64,000 nt of DNA from Pardosa pseudoannulata (GCA_032207245.1 CM063504.1:17881951-17945950); one strand, 5' to 3'. Counted from the stretch's first letter, positions 10,150-22,200 are shown. Made by a program: numbers and translations. The notes: a model not told the origin generated them from the letters alone.

Positions 10150-10920
10150 TACTTAATTGAGTTCCCAATAGCAAATTTGGCGAAAATTGTTGGAAAGGCT
10201 CATCGATATAATGAAAATATCGATACAAATTTCGGTCGTAATCGCACTTCATTTATGTAAATTTAATGAATCAGCCTTGTTATAAATTAACTTCCCGGTA
10301 GGTTCCGGGGTTGTCTTGTCTTGTCTTGCTTTTGCCTTGTGTTTAATATTGATGTAAATAAATATGTTGGTAAGAAATATCGAAGTACTGTGTTTAAAAA
10401 TACCTTGTATGTGTAATTTGTTTTGTCGTTCGAGCTGGATGAATCAACATGCAACGTAATTTAACGCCAACAAAAATATTAGCTATATTTACTAAAACAC
10501 AAAGGTAATCCATCCAAACATTGTAATTCTTGCTTTTTCTGACGATTTCAATTAATGCACAGTGCGCCATCGTAATAGAATTATATACGTTTACTTAATT
10601 AAAGAAAACGACTTGAAAGCCGGACATTTATATTTATGGGCAATTAATCCCTTAACAGTTACAAACTCAACAGCTCCAAATTATGAAAAATCAGCCATAT
10701 GGTTATTAATGGTTTGTTATATATAATTTTTTTAAGCATTGCGCATTTTTAATATATAAGAAAACAGTCACACAAGGAAAGTTGGATGCAAATATCATAT
10801 AAATTATAATATAGATACAGAATGTTTGGACACAGTGAGATCAGGAGAAAATGTTAGGCGGCCATACTTAAAACATTATCGCCAAGTTGGCGGGGGAACC
10901 CAGTTCTTTAGTCAAGCCCC
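10150..10920. mobile_element. TIR element (MITE), second copy interrupted by a solo LTR
   Basis: The left part (about 10150-10187) and right part (10478-10920) together align with the copy at 9405-9880. The break falls exactly at the solo LTR 10188-10472. The right end carries CGGGGGAACCCAGTTCTTTAG as in the first copy. Confidence 0.75.
10188..10472 (+). mobile_element. Solo LTR, 285 bp, with 5-bp target duplication
   Basis: The element begins TGTTGG and ends CCAACA, a perfect 6-bp inverted terminus of TG...CA form. It is flanked on both sides by AAAAT (10183-10187 and 10473-10477). Internally a TATAAA-like box (TTATAAATTA, about 10280) precedes AATAAA at about 10360, giving a U3-R-U5 layout on the plus strand. 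TGTTG...CAACA ends are typical of BEL/Pao-type LTRs, but the superfamily cannot be fixed without an internal region. Confidence 0.85.
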
Positions 10921-10929
10921 AAACCCCCT

Positions 10930-12779
10930 AAAAAGATGGTGATATAAGATTATTCAGTTTCTGCCCCACAATTACCTCACGGTAGTCAAAAAAACTAATG
11001 ACCGAAGACTACTTGTAACATGCATGAAAGACTTCGTTAAAAATAGAGACATCTTTAGAATGACATTTAAAGAGAGCTGGAACTTCATTCGTTAGATGCG
11101 CGTAGCAACTGGTTTACTACCTGAAAAGTCACTCGTATGACAAATTTTAGTGTGTATACACGAAATATAATTTTGTCGGCATATAGATTTCTGTAAAACA
11201 CTACACTAAGTTTACTACGGTAAGTTTCAATTACACTTAGATTATTGAGATGTGATTCAAATTTAGAAAAATCTGGAAGGTTCATGAAAATTAAACCCAC
11301 ATATGTAAAAAACATTTCCTATTAAATAACATTCAAATTGATCATCAAAAAGAGTCAATGAGAAGCCATTGAGGTTAAGTCCAGACAAAAAGTTTAATAG
11401 ATTAATGTTTTAATTTTTATTAATTTTTAAATTGTTTAGTTTATTAAAAGTTATAAGGATAAACAATATAAGTTATTGTCAAATAAACAAGTAAACTCTT
11501 ATAAGTAAAAAAAATGCTATTAATTTAATTTAAATTTACAAAATTTGGAAAAAAGTTAAAAAGGACTAAACCGCTGAGTGCCTCCAACCAGAGCCTTATT
11601 ATCGGCAGTGTGCGCGGGGCACGTGCCCAAAGCCCACTGATTTCAGGGGCCCAAAAATTTTTAGATCCAGAGGTAATTTTGAAACAAATAAATTTTGTAG
11701 ACTTAAAAATTTCCTGTTTTTATTCTATTTGCAAATTATGTGAGCTAAAATTTTGTAAGTTTTTCATTATTCCACAGAGGACCAGCAAGTATAAATACCC
11801 ACAGAATTTGTCACAGATCTCACAGGATCTCACATGAAGTACACACAGCAGTACTCCCTGGGCCAAGCCCTCTAGTACTGGGGTACTAACGATGGGTATG
11901 CAAAAACTATGAAAATGAGTTGGAAAGACAAACAAAATAAAGTTAACTGCGGATGAGAGGGCAGTAATGCATGAGTTTCGACGAAAAGATTAAGCACAAT
12001 GAGGGGACACAAAATAAAGCCGGCAAACATAATAACTGTAATTAAACATGAAGTGATATGCTGGACGAAACAAGGTGACTAAAATTAGTACGATAATATG
12101 ATAAAACAATAGTTAAAAGTTTACGATGATAATTAATGAACTGGGAACGATATTCCCATTTTAACAAAATTAATCGTAGTGTTCAAAAATTCATACAAAT
12201 AAGTTATATGAAAAATTGAAATTAGACAGCAAGTAGCTTTCGATAATAGGTATTATTTCACAAACTGGTGCTACGATAATACCGCAAATGAATGTATTTA
12301 CAAAATAAGGTTAGAGCCGCATTTGCCCACCGTAGGCCAATAACATAGCATTTTTTACTTGTTAAATTAGACAGCTGTATGATTCTAAAGACCATAAAAA
12401 AATTGTTTATGTAATTGCGGATATCTTTCATTTTAACGTTTCTTTCTCTCTAAAAAAATCACAATATATATTTAACCTCTGTTGTGAAGTGAAGTTTTGT
12501 TGCTAAGTTATTTAATTTATTTGAGAGCTTCCTCTCATGGGCCCCATGAGTATCTCAAAATGTCCCTAGGTAGTAGGAAAAACAATTAAGCATATGACCA
12601 GACTGTCCCTATAAAGAAAATTCATTGACTGTGTAACAGACGGAAGCGTTCTGCGGCAATAATTCATTAAATTACAGTACATATTTGGTCTGAAATATAA
12701 ATAGTTTCAATTCAGAAAATTTGTTTAATATTTACATTTTCATAATTTATATGCGTATGAATCTATGTGTGCATGTTTC

Positions 12780-12780
<1 letters not shown>
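10930..12780. other. AT-rich intergenic sequence with unassigned repeat fragments
   Basis: No gene was found. A GC-rich fragment at about 11570-11660 holds the 12-bp palindrome GGGCACGTGCCC (11617-11628). A segment around 11855-11940, with GGGCCAAGCCCT, resembles 22605-22690 in the PAIP1 intron, so both may belong to one repeat family. Confidence 0.35.

Positions 12781-12868
<88 letters not shown>
12781..12868. repeat. (CA)n-(TA)n microsatellite
   Basis: About 42 bp of CA repeats pass directly into about 46 bp of TA repeats. It abuts the LTR-like element starting at 12869. Confidence 0.95.
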
Positions 12869-12871
<3 letters not shown>

Positions 12872-13652
12872 AGCGTACTGGGGCTCTAACTGAGTCCGAA
12901 AAAGGATAGCGGAGGCCTACGTACAGACTAAAGATATTTAATTAGAAACACAATGTTGAAGTATGATAAATACAGTGAATATGATGAATATCTACACATC
13001 AAAATGATGATCGTTGCAGGAATCAGCTTCCTAATCGAAGAGAAAAAAAAGGGGGAGGACACTATCTGTCGCTCGCCTGGACGTTCTCGGCCGATGAGTT
13101 AGTTCACAGGAGTCTCGATCGGTCAGAAATTCTCCCTGGGCCTCAAACTCTGGCCTTTTTATATCGTCGTCGCCGCAAAATGTCCATCTCAGCTGATCGG
13201 ACAGCTGGTTGATGACGTGGTGGGGAAACCGCGCGTAGACTCTCTCGCCGGACAGGTGCCAGGGAAGTTTGCAGTATTCGGGAGCAATCTCGCCGATCAT
13301 TAATCGATGTCTCTGAACAAACCCTTGGAGGAATGTATTGCTGCTTCCCTTACAATGTAGATGATTCTAGTGTGACACTCTTTCTTCGGGATGCCATTGG
13401 AAAGAACACTGGAAACACTTCGCCAACATGCCAATGAATTTCTCAGACAGAATGATTGAGATGGTCCTAGGAGTTAACAATCCTCTATTCAGCATCCTAT
13501 TCTGAGCGAAACAACGTCCTTTCTCTAGGTAAAGAAGAGCTCAGTTCAAATGCTCACAAAAGGCCCGTTCACTATTATTTCCACTTTATGCAGTTTTTTC
13601 TCACGATCGTAGATAAGTCTGTATATGGAAATTTAATGTAATGAGAATTCGT

Positions 13653-13656
<4 letters not shown>
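12869..13656 (-). mobile_element. Solo-LTR-like element, copy 2, between two (TA)n arrays
   Basis: It starts TGTAGCGTACTGG and ends ...CGTTAC, matching the ends of the elements at 833 and 15266 with one mismatch. On the minus strand a TATAAAAAGG box lies at about 13155. That fits an LTR promoter with the transcription end toward 12869. It is flanked on both sides by long (TA)n arrays. Its length is about 788 bp and no gene is present; the 89-residue frame at 13031-13300 matches nothing recognised. Confidence 0.55.

Positions 13657-13724
<68 letters not shown>
13656..13724. repeat. (TA)n microsatellite
   Basis: About 69 bp of uninterrupted TA repeat directly adjoining the LTR-like element. 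Confidence 0.95.
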
Positions 13725-13726
<2 letters not shown>

Positions 13727-14106
13727 CAGGTCTAAAAAGGGGGTAGTTGGAAAATACATGAGTTATAAACCATTTTAAAAAAGGAACTCTTTTATAATAA
13801 TAAAATAAATGAAAAAGACCCCTCTAGTTTAAGCTTCTAGGATAATCCGGTCAGGCGGTAGCATTTTGGAAGAATTTCATGAGTTTGCAAACAGATAAGA
13901 GTCAGTTAGCGTCAGTTAGATAAGAGTCAGGATATAGAGCTGTGAACACACTCTACGCTTGTCTACGACGAATAAATGAAAATGGCACTAGTTTTGCTTT
14001 AAATGAAACGATGATTAAAATTAATCGTATAGAATTAATTAAGCATCGTAATAGATGATTAATTATTATCAAGAAAGACTGTTTTCCATTCGCCTTACCA
14101 CTCGAC

Positions 14107-14111
<5 letters not shown>

Positions 14112-14199
<88 letters not shown>
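14112..14199. repeat. (AT)n microsatellite
   Basis: About 88 bp of AT repeat. It lies just upstream of the mariner-type relic. Confidence 0.95.
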
Positions 14200-14203
<4 letters not shown>

Positions 14204-14259
14204 TTTTAAAAGTCAATTTTATTATAGTCTGCAGCTTGACAGGTTTGCTTTTATTCAAA

Positions 14260-15154
14260 ATGGCGTTTTTAACGAAGCAGTGGTTCGAAGGCTATATTTA
14301 TGCTCTTTCCGAAGAGAAGTATTCATATTCCGTTATCCAAAAATGAAGTGAGAGTTATGGTTTTGTGATAATTAAAGCATTGATAGGTAATATCGTCAAA
14401 AAGAAAGTTGCAAAATCATTAAAGTGCTCGGTCTGCACTGTAAACAAAATGGTAAAAATTGATTTAAATCTCAAGAAAGCGAAAAAAAACCATTGTGCAT
14501 CATCTTTCTCTAGAGCATATCGCTGAACGCAGGACACTGTGCATTCTGTAAGAGAAACATTTATTCAAAGAATAATGGAAAAAATTGTCACAATAGATGA
14601 ATCATGGGTGCATTTAAATGATTACAACATAAAAGAGCCATTTATTATCATAAAAGGGGAGAAAACTTTAAGCACATGGTTCAAAAAATCAAAAAAAAAT
14701 TTTTTTTTTCAGGGATTCATGATCGTTGCTGGTTTTTCATTTAATGGCAAGTTAAAAATAGAGTTGAAAACAATGTCAAGATTAACTCCAAATACTATGA
14801 GGAACATATTTTATAGCCAGTTTTTATGAATGAAATACCATAGCTTTTCCCGCAGTGCCATCAATCTGCGGAACTCAAGACAAAACTAGCAGTCACACAT
14901 CAAAATTCACTGTAAATTTCCAAAAAAATGGAACAAAAAACCGGTATCAAGACCATACCCTTCACTGATATCCCTACTAAGTCTCCCGATGTATTATCAC
15001 CTATGGATTTTTGTGCTTTCGGACTTTTAAAATCTGCATTATCCAAACGTCGTCCCACAACCCTTACAGGACTCTGGAGGAATGGGATAGAAACCTCTTC
15101 TGACACTTCAAAAGGCATTATTAGCCTGGAAATTACGGTGTCCCAAGATAGATG
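14260..15154 (+). pseudogene. Tc1/mariner-superfamily transposase, degraded
   Basis: The relic starts at the ATG at 14260 (MAFLTKQWFEGYIYALSEEK). The same frame runs through a helix-turn-helix-like segment, with stop codons at about 14344 and 14523, to IVTIDESWVHLND, the region of the second catalytic Asp of Tc1/mariner enzymes. It ends at the stop near 14827. Past a frameshift, 14928-15154 carries TKSPDVLSPMDFCAFG, the third-acid region. The C-terminal wording resembles spider transposases as I recall them. Internal stops and a frameshift make it inactive. The right end of the element is probably in GTGTGAACAGCCTCTG at about 15243-15258. Confidence 0.8.
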
Positions 15155-15265
15155 AGGATAAGGGCTATCAAATAGAACATTTCCAACACAAGAATTTTAT
15201 ATAATTTTGTTTTGTGACTACAATATACATAGTATAAAAAATGTGTGAACAGCCTCTGTATATAT

Positions 15266-16310
15266 TGTAACGTACTGGAGATATGGTAGGCGAAGCCGTC
15301 AATGAAACAGGCTAGAAAACTGTTTAATCTAGACTAAATATTTTATTCAGGTGAATAAATTATGTACAGCTATGTACAGATTCAGTAGATTTCTAAATAT
15401 TCTGGGATCTCGTGCTGAGATGACATTCACACAATAAGGATGCGTGGGTACTGGGTACAATGTGGCTAGGGCTTCTAAATCACTGGAATTGTTCGCTAAT
15501 TAGTGCCGGTAATAAACGCTGACACTATCACCTCCGGGCTGACGATTAGTACAGTCGGCTTTCACACCAAGGTTCAAAAGCTCAGAGTGCGTATCACGCT
15601 GGGGTTCGTGAAGGAAACTCGGGATGCAAGACGATTCAAAATGAGAGCAAGGGTCACTCTCGGCTACCTACTTCTATGAACGAAGTAGAAAAAATAAAAA
15701 TAGTAAAATAACGGGAATGGGATTCCCATGTCGAAGGTCGACTTCTTAGCAAACAGAGACGCTGGCGGTCTCTAATCTAGCAAACTCCAGAAATCGGAGG
15801 AACGTGTGGACTCCTCTCGAGCTCCACACAACAGCTCCAAAAGCAACTCTCAAGAAAAAGCCTCAAGAAGAAAAAGCCCCGTCTTGGCTCCGCCACTCTT
15901 CTTTTATAGCGGTCCCGGTTCCCCTTACTCGATTCTTCGGGAAACTTCCAGTAGCAAAATGATGCAATCTTGCGGTTACTTCCCGCCTGAATCAGCTGTT
16001 TTGTTTCCATAAGTGGCCGAAAAGCCGTCTTTAAATCAGCCGACCCAAACAACTTAATTGCCTTTTTCGCTACCGCTAATGGGCGCACATGTGGCACTAA
16101 TGTAGCTCAATTTACAATCATGTCCCCGAGCCTTTTCACTCAATAGTCTCACAAAGTCTCAGACGCTCTGGCTCCAACACGCGGACAGTTTTCAATTAAG
16201 TCCGGGACCCAGCACACAACGTGTATTGTTAGGCACCTCCGTCTCTACCTCCGCGGCGAAATGTCACCTTCCGCTCCTCTTTCTTTAGGGTCATGTAACA
16301 GATCGTTACA
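15266..16310 (-). mobile_element. Solo-LTR-like element, copy 3, 1,045 bp
   Basis: It begins TGTAACGTACTGG and ends GATCGTTACA, with a perfect 7-bp TGTAACG/CGTTACA inverted terminus. On the minus strand a TATAAAAG box lies at about 15905 and an AATAAA at about 15341-15346, the order expected of U3-R-U5. The right flank is the (TA)n array from 16311. The open frames inside are not conserved domains. Confidence 0.65.

Positions 16311-16386
<76 letters not shown>
16311..16386. repeat. (TA)n microsatellite
   Basis: About 75 bp of TA repeat immediately right of LTR-like copy 3. Confidence 0.95.
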
Positions 16387-16388
<2 letters not shown>

Positions 16389-16439
16389 AGCACCCTGTTT
16401 CCTAAACGCTACTATAGTAACTAATAACGCCGAGAGCGA

Positions 16440-17598
16440 GAATGCATGACCTGGATGTACCTATTCTAAATACACAAACTATAGTGGTGTTACAATAGTA
16501 GAAGAACTATGCATAGTCCAAAAGTAAGATCATGAGAAAGGGGAGATGGGAAACGAAAAATCTAATTAAATCAGAGTCTCAACCTTTGTCAAGTTAAAAT
16601 ATTTATATACTTACACAGTGACAGTGAGAATGTATTCGTTGAAGTAGGAGGATAGAACGCATATTCTTTTCAACGATGAAATCAACTTGTACAAAAGCAA
16701 CTCTCAGTTACAAAATATTTTTTAAATGTTAATCGTTTTTAAAAAGTAAATTATATTTATATAATATTAACTGTTATTACAAAATAAATTATATTTATAA
16801 AATGTTAATTGTTATTAAAAAACAGTTATATTTATAAAATGTTAAAAGTTTCCAGTTAGTGACGTAAATAATTATTATAAAGCTAATTTGAATTTCATCA
16901 GGCTAATTATCAAAACAGTGTCCAGAACGTACAACAGTCAAATCCGTCGATTTTTATTTCTTTATACTTATGAAAATCATTATTTGGAACCAAATGTAAT
17001 GCACACAGTGATAATGGTGATTTACCAGAAAGTTCTTTTCAATCTTTAATATCATGATCTTACGACATTTTGTGCACTACATTTAACACATGTTTAGACC
17101 AGTCACTCAAAAAAAATGTTCCCTTTTAGTAATAATTTTAGTTCATATAAGGCCAAGCAGATTTCCACACGTGACATTTTGAAATGTTTTTGCCAGTTAC
17201 ACTACTATTCTTAAGATATGGAACATTAAAAACAGCCTGAATGAGACTGTTCACTAAACTTACTTCTAAAATTAGTACTATCCTTCCTACATCGACTTGA
17301 ATACTCTCCTATTTATCTAACCTATAAGCTATATCACTAGAAAATATCAACTTGACTACTCGTTGTGGCCGTGGTGTACTATGATGTAAAGAGGGGGTTG
17401 TATAATGTAGCACAGCAAGGGGGTGGGATAAACAGAGAAATCAAGATATTTAAGAGATTGCATTTTTAAACACTTCTGCCACACTGAGAAAATTTACTAC
17501 ACGATCCTGTCTTAAGAAGCTCTCCGAAGCGCGTTACTACTCTTCTATAACCTTCCCGATTCCCGTAAAACATATAATCATACAATATATAAACCAGC
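16440..17598. other. AT-rich intergenic sequence
   Basis: No gene or recognisable element was seen. Several near-identical short AT-rich phrases (TTATATTTATAAAATGTTAA) repeat at about 16745-16845. Confidence 0.45.
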
Positions 17599-17945
17599 TG
17601 TCGACAAACTTTAAAACTTCAATGACCACTGAACACATAATTTTTATTTTGCGGACCACCAATTATATGTATTTAAAATAAATAAGGCAGTAAATATATT
17701 TATAGAATAATAATCAGAAACTTTTATTTTATTAATACAAAATGCACATATTAAAAGTAAAAAAGTCATATAAAAAGGTATATAAAAGTAAAAAAAATTA
17801 TGCATTACCCATTTTTAGAATGATATATGTTCTTGCTTATCGTATGTGGATTTTTGACTCCGACAAGGTCACTGACAGACGGAGAAAAGCTGTTCTTTCT
17901 AGCCGACAGAGATATCGAGTTAGATCACCAAAAAGTTTTCACGGG
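17599..17945 (-). mobile_element. hAT element 3' end, copy B (inverted relative to 5200-5553)
   Basis: Read on the minus strand, this block aligns with 5200-5553 through the decayed last codons, the 3' UTR and the end. It terminates at CAGCTGTCGACAAACTTT, which resembles the CAGTGGTT-type terminus of Buster-like hAT elements. The coding tail is mutated, so it is a fossil. Confidence 0.7.
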
Positions 17946-17949
17946 CCAC

Positions 17950-18887
17950 CATTTTGAAACTTCTTATACAGACTATGCCATTTGAAGTCCGGAGAAGGGT
18001 AGACCCCCCTGCTAACCCTTTGTTATGCCACTAATTTGGTCTGCAATCATTAGTTCTTAAAACTGGTTGAAAGTCACTATTTTGAGGTAGAGCTAATTCT
18101 TGAAGAAGTTTCAAGATGTAAAATAAAAACATCTCTATTTTTTTTCTGAACCTGTGTAAAGAGTTGTTGAGATTTTCTTCCCTCAGTTAAATATAAATAA
18201 TAAAATTTGTTTTATATATTTATAATCTTGAATATTTTCATTGTCTTCCTTAGCTTATAGCTTATCAACATCTTTTAACAAAAGACATACTAAATAAACT
18301 ATTCAATTATTTTAAAATCAAAATTAACAAAAGCCAAATGTAACCCTTGAGCTAAAATTTTTAAGATTCTTGACTTTTACTTTAAAAAAACCCCCATTGT
18401 TTAGCATTAAATAAAAACTAGACCTAATAAACATTAACAAATACTTTTTGAATATCAAAATTTTATTTAAAACTAAAAACTAAAATTTCTGCTTAACTTT
18501 CTTAAATATTTGCTCCAAATTTAAATGGTTAAGTATCAGTAAATACAGTAGCTATCTCAATAATATTCCAGAATCAAAAGAAATTCCTGTTTTTAGAATA
18601 AAGTAATGTGCAATTAAAAAAAAATAATAATTATTTTAAAAATTTGAAAAAGGAGTCTTAGCTTGGCATGATGTTTTCAACGTTTTACATTAATTTATTA
18701 TCTAATCTGCAAATAAAGAAAAGTAAAGATAACTTGGTAAAATAGGTGTTATCTCTTTATTTATATCAAATTTTCGTTTAAAAACAATTGATCTCATATT
18801 TAGATAAGCCTATGATAATAGCTTAAAATTCTAATTTAAAGTGAATGCTATTTTAATTGTGATTATTGAACTACTTTATTCTTTCAG
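17950..18887. other. AT-rich sequence upstream of PAIP1
   Basis: No recognisable promoter motif or coding frame. It ends in a pyrimidine-rich splice acceptor (TTATTCTTTCAG), so part of it is probably an intron of PAIP1 with an untranslated exon further left. Confidence 0.4.
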
Positions 18888-18918
18888 CGGAATGCCACAA
18901 GAATTTCTGCGAACTGAA
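18888..18918 (+). CDS. PAIP1: Candidate upstream PAIP1 exon (5' UTR or alternative start)
   Basis: A good acceptor ends at 18887 and a GTGAGT donor begins at 18919, defining a 31-nt exon. It contains an ATG at 18892 that encodes MPQEFLRTE and leaves phase 0. That joins in frame to an acceptor-like CAAG at 19051-19054 upstream of the ATG at 19058. The latter acceptor has a weak pyrimidine tract, so the exon could be UTR only or absent from the mature message. Confidence 0.35.
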
Positions 18919-19057
18919 GTGAGTTAAAGATATTGTGCTTTCTTACGTTGGCAACTGCAGTGTGGCAACATGTTTGTTAAATGTAGAGTATATTAGAAGT
19001 AGGGTTCTAAAAATTTTATTCCTTGCTATTATTTTCTGAAAGTACTAATTCAAGGAA

Positions 19058-19229
19058 ATGGAGCAGAGTCATGGCACACCCACAGGGTGTGGGCGAGGAA
19101 GACCTGTCGATGTTACTGAGCTTCGACGACCTATAACTTATCCCACGTATGCAGATGAATTTGTGCCAGCAGAAGGTCCAAATACAAATGGAATTTTCGC
19201 GGAACCGCAATGGATTGATCAATCAAGAG
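19058..19229 (+). CDS. PAIP1: PAIP1 coding exon 1 (Gly/Arg patch and PAM2-like motif)
   Basis: Encodes 57 residues with GCGRGRP near the start and PTYADEFVP at 29-37. It ends at an AG|GTAAAC donor in phase 1, and the preceding first intron is uncertain. Confidence 0.8.
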
Positions 19230-22200
19230 GTAAACATTGGACATTTCATTAATTTCATTACGCTTATAGTCTTATAAAACATAACACAACTTTACCGCTT
19301 CCATGTGGGTTAAGAATTTTATACTTAGTACAAACATACCTAGTTAGAACAATGTAAACACAATAGAAGTAAATCGGTTCATTTGATAATTAATGTATGC
19401 TTAACGGTCAGTTGTAAGGATTCAATTGACGTAAACACTAAGTAAAAATGAGCTTTTAAAACTCATGCCATCTCAATTCATTCAAAAAATGCATGCTGTT
19501 GTGGTTGGGGTAAATTTTAAATTATCTAATGTATAATAATTTTCCATATGTTGCTGCTCAATTTCATTGTGCTTAATTGTTTTAGTAGTGCTTTTAACTC
19601 CAAATTTGAGGGTTTGGGATAATTTTTTTCGTAATAATTAAACACTGTTTACCTTTTCTCTCTTCTTTTTATAAGATAATTACTTGTTTAATTAACATAT
19701 AATGCTTTCTATGTGGTGCTTATTGTATAAATATTATAGTCGAAAGATAAAAATATCTTTACTTAAAAAATATTGTGTATTTGAGTGTGTGCAATGTATT
19801 ACTGAATTAACTTTTTTTTTTCATGTATTTTTATACATTGATTAGATTTTCATTCTTTATTAAACACTATTTTCCTAATATCTTTTCCTTTTCATTAAAC
19901 AAGTCAATCTATAGTTATAACTTTCATACTATAATTTCAGCTTTCAAAACAAGGGTATAAACCATGCATAAAATATTTAGTATTATATGATAAGTATTGT
20001 TTTAAGTTAAAAGTTAAGTAATCTATCAGATATTTAACTTATTTTTTTATTTTTGTATTACATATTGCTTTATATGCTCAGACATTATCTTTTAATTAAA
20101 AGTTTTCAAATTTTAAATTATTTGTTTATTTACATGCATTAAAATGTTTTACATACTATCAGAATTTGCTGTATTTGATGTACCTTTTGTAGTATCAATT
20201 ATAGTTACTGTCTAAAATAAATACATAAACAAATAAACTGAAACGGTGCATTCAAAGTTTTAAACTATAATTGTGATATTTTGTAAAAGATAAAAATCCT
20301 TAATTGTGTTAAAAAATGAATTTAATTTTCACTGAATTTCAAATGTAAATAGGTCATCTAGCATCTTGATAAAGGTTTTTTTTTTTCAATTTTTTTCGTA
20401 AGTGTTTGTAAAACCTAGTTAAAATATTGGTACATTTACATTATATAATTGTACATGATTATGTATATCATTAGCATCTTTCATTTTCATGATTATAAAT
20501 GCTATATTAACTTTTGAAATGGTGGAAGAGAATATAATAAATTAAAATAAGGGGCTGTTAATATCCCATGGAGGAACTTTAAATTGCTCTAAAGATATTA
20601 TATATGTTTACTTTCTGTAAACATAATTATTGTTGAAGATTAATACTTTTAAGTGTTGCTGTATATTTGTAAATTATAGCATTTAATGATTATCATAGCT
20701 GTTAACTAGTAAGATTTTTCCATATAATATATTGATTTGTGAGTGATTTGAAAAACATAGAGCTAAACAAAGTGCATATGTAAAAACCCTCACAGGGAGC
20801 ATATAAAATAAATTGCAAGTAGTGTGTTTATATTTATTAATTTAAAAAATACTTCTGTTTGTTGAACATTCAAAGTAATGAATATTCCAATTGTTAGTTA
20901 CCGTGTTTTCATTTAAAATCATATTAAGGAAATAAATGGCATGTATAATTGTAATATACATGTTTTTATGTGTAGATATGTATATATGTTATGAGTTTTA
21001 GGATTGTCATAGAATTCAGGAGTATGCTTCATGTATATATACTTTTGCATAACAACACGTCAAAACTGTATGCTGATAAAATTGGGCTAATTTTAATAGA
21101 AATATAGGCAGCTACAAACTTAGATGTATTCTGTAAATCTAACTTTAAGCTGTTGTCAGAAATAGATTAAATATCACTGTTTATTGAGGGGGTTAAGCTA
21201 AATAGTCAATACTATATAAGTTTCTTCAAGATATTCATTTTTTATTATACCTTATGCCACTTTGTAATCAAATGATGAATTTAAACTATGTTTGATATTG
21301 TTATTTTTAAAAACATACATATTTGAGATAGTTATTACATTTAATAATTCAATAATATTTTTACATCTAATATTATCTAAAATTTTTGTCTCGTGATTAA
21401 ATATAGATACAAAGTAGTGGCAATAATAATTATCAAAATATTAAAAAAAATTTCTGCCAACTCAAGTTTTCCTCTGGAAAAACTCCCCCTTCTTATTTTT
21501 AAAAGTGTCATTTAAACAGATAAACTCAAAAAATTTAAAATTCAGTTTATAACATAGTTGGAAATTGATAAAACTGTTTAAACAATATTTTATTTCAGTG
21601 GCTTAAAAATATTTAGAGTATTATTTATTGTAAACAAAAAAGGGTTTCTTAGGAAATGTCTACTGAGATTTTAATTTACCTGCTGGATGTAAATAAAGTA
21701 AAAACATAATAAGAATCTAATTTTTCAATGAAAGCATTTGTTTTACAACTATGTAAATGCACACTTCTAGTATATGAATTCTCTTTTCTAGCTCATTTAC
21801 GCTATAATTTTACCTCCTTTATTGTAAAAACAAAATTAAACCTTTTTTTTTGAAATCCTAAATGTCTGATCTATTAATCAAAACCTTCACAACTAAACAT
21901 TTAAAAAAAAATTCACCATAAGATTGAATTTAGCATACCTTAATTTGACTGAGTCTTCTTAATGTTGCAGCATGTTATAGAAATTTTTATAAGCCTGTTT
22001 CCATGGAAATTCTGTGCAGAAAATTTTGATACCAAAATTTTTTTTAAATATAATTAAGTATAATGATTTTTTTTTTTAATACAGAAATTATATATTGTCC
22101 TGAATTGTGGAAACTTCAAAATTAACATAGTTTTAGCAGTTAATCTTATTTTAAGTTCAATAATGTAACAAACATACAAAAGATAATGATTGTGATAAGA

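Noticed and set aside
12536..12556. Near-palindrome CTCATGGGCCCCATGAG
   Set aside because: Only 8-bp arms with no surrounding structure. Short enough to be chance.
13031..13300. 89-residue minus-strand frame with few low-complexity residues
   Set aside because: It lies wholly inside the LTR-like element next to its TATA box and matches no recognised protein, so it is most likely chance in GC-rich DNA.
13953..14258. 101-residue minus-strand frame
   Set aside because: Most of it is Ile-Tyr repeat encoded by the (AT)n array, so it is an artefact of the microsatellite.
15777..16097. 106-residue minus-strand frame
   Set aside because: Inside LTR-like copy 3, overlapped by an opposite-strand frame, with no recognisable domain.
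16261..16449. 62-residue plus-strand frame
   Set aside because: Its middle is also Tyr-Ile repeat from (TA)n, and the start lies in the LTR-like element.
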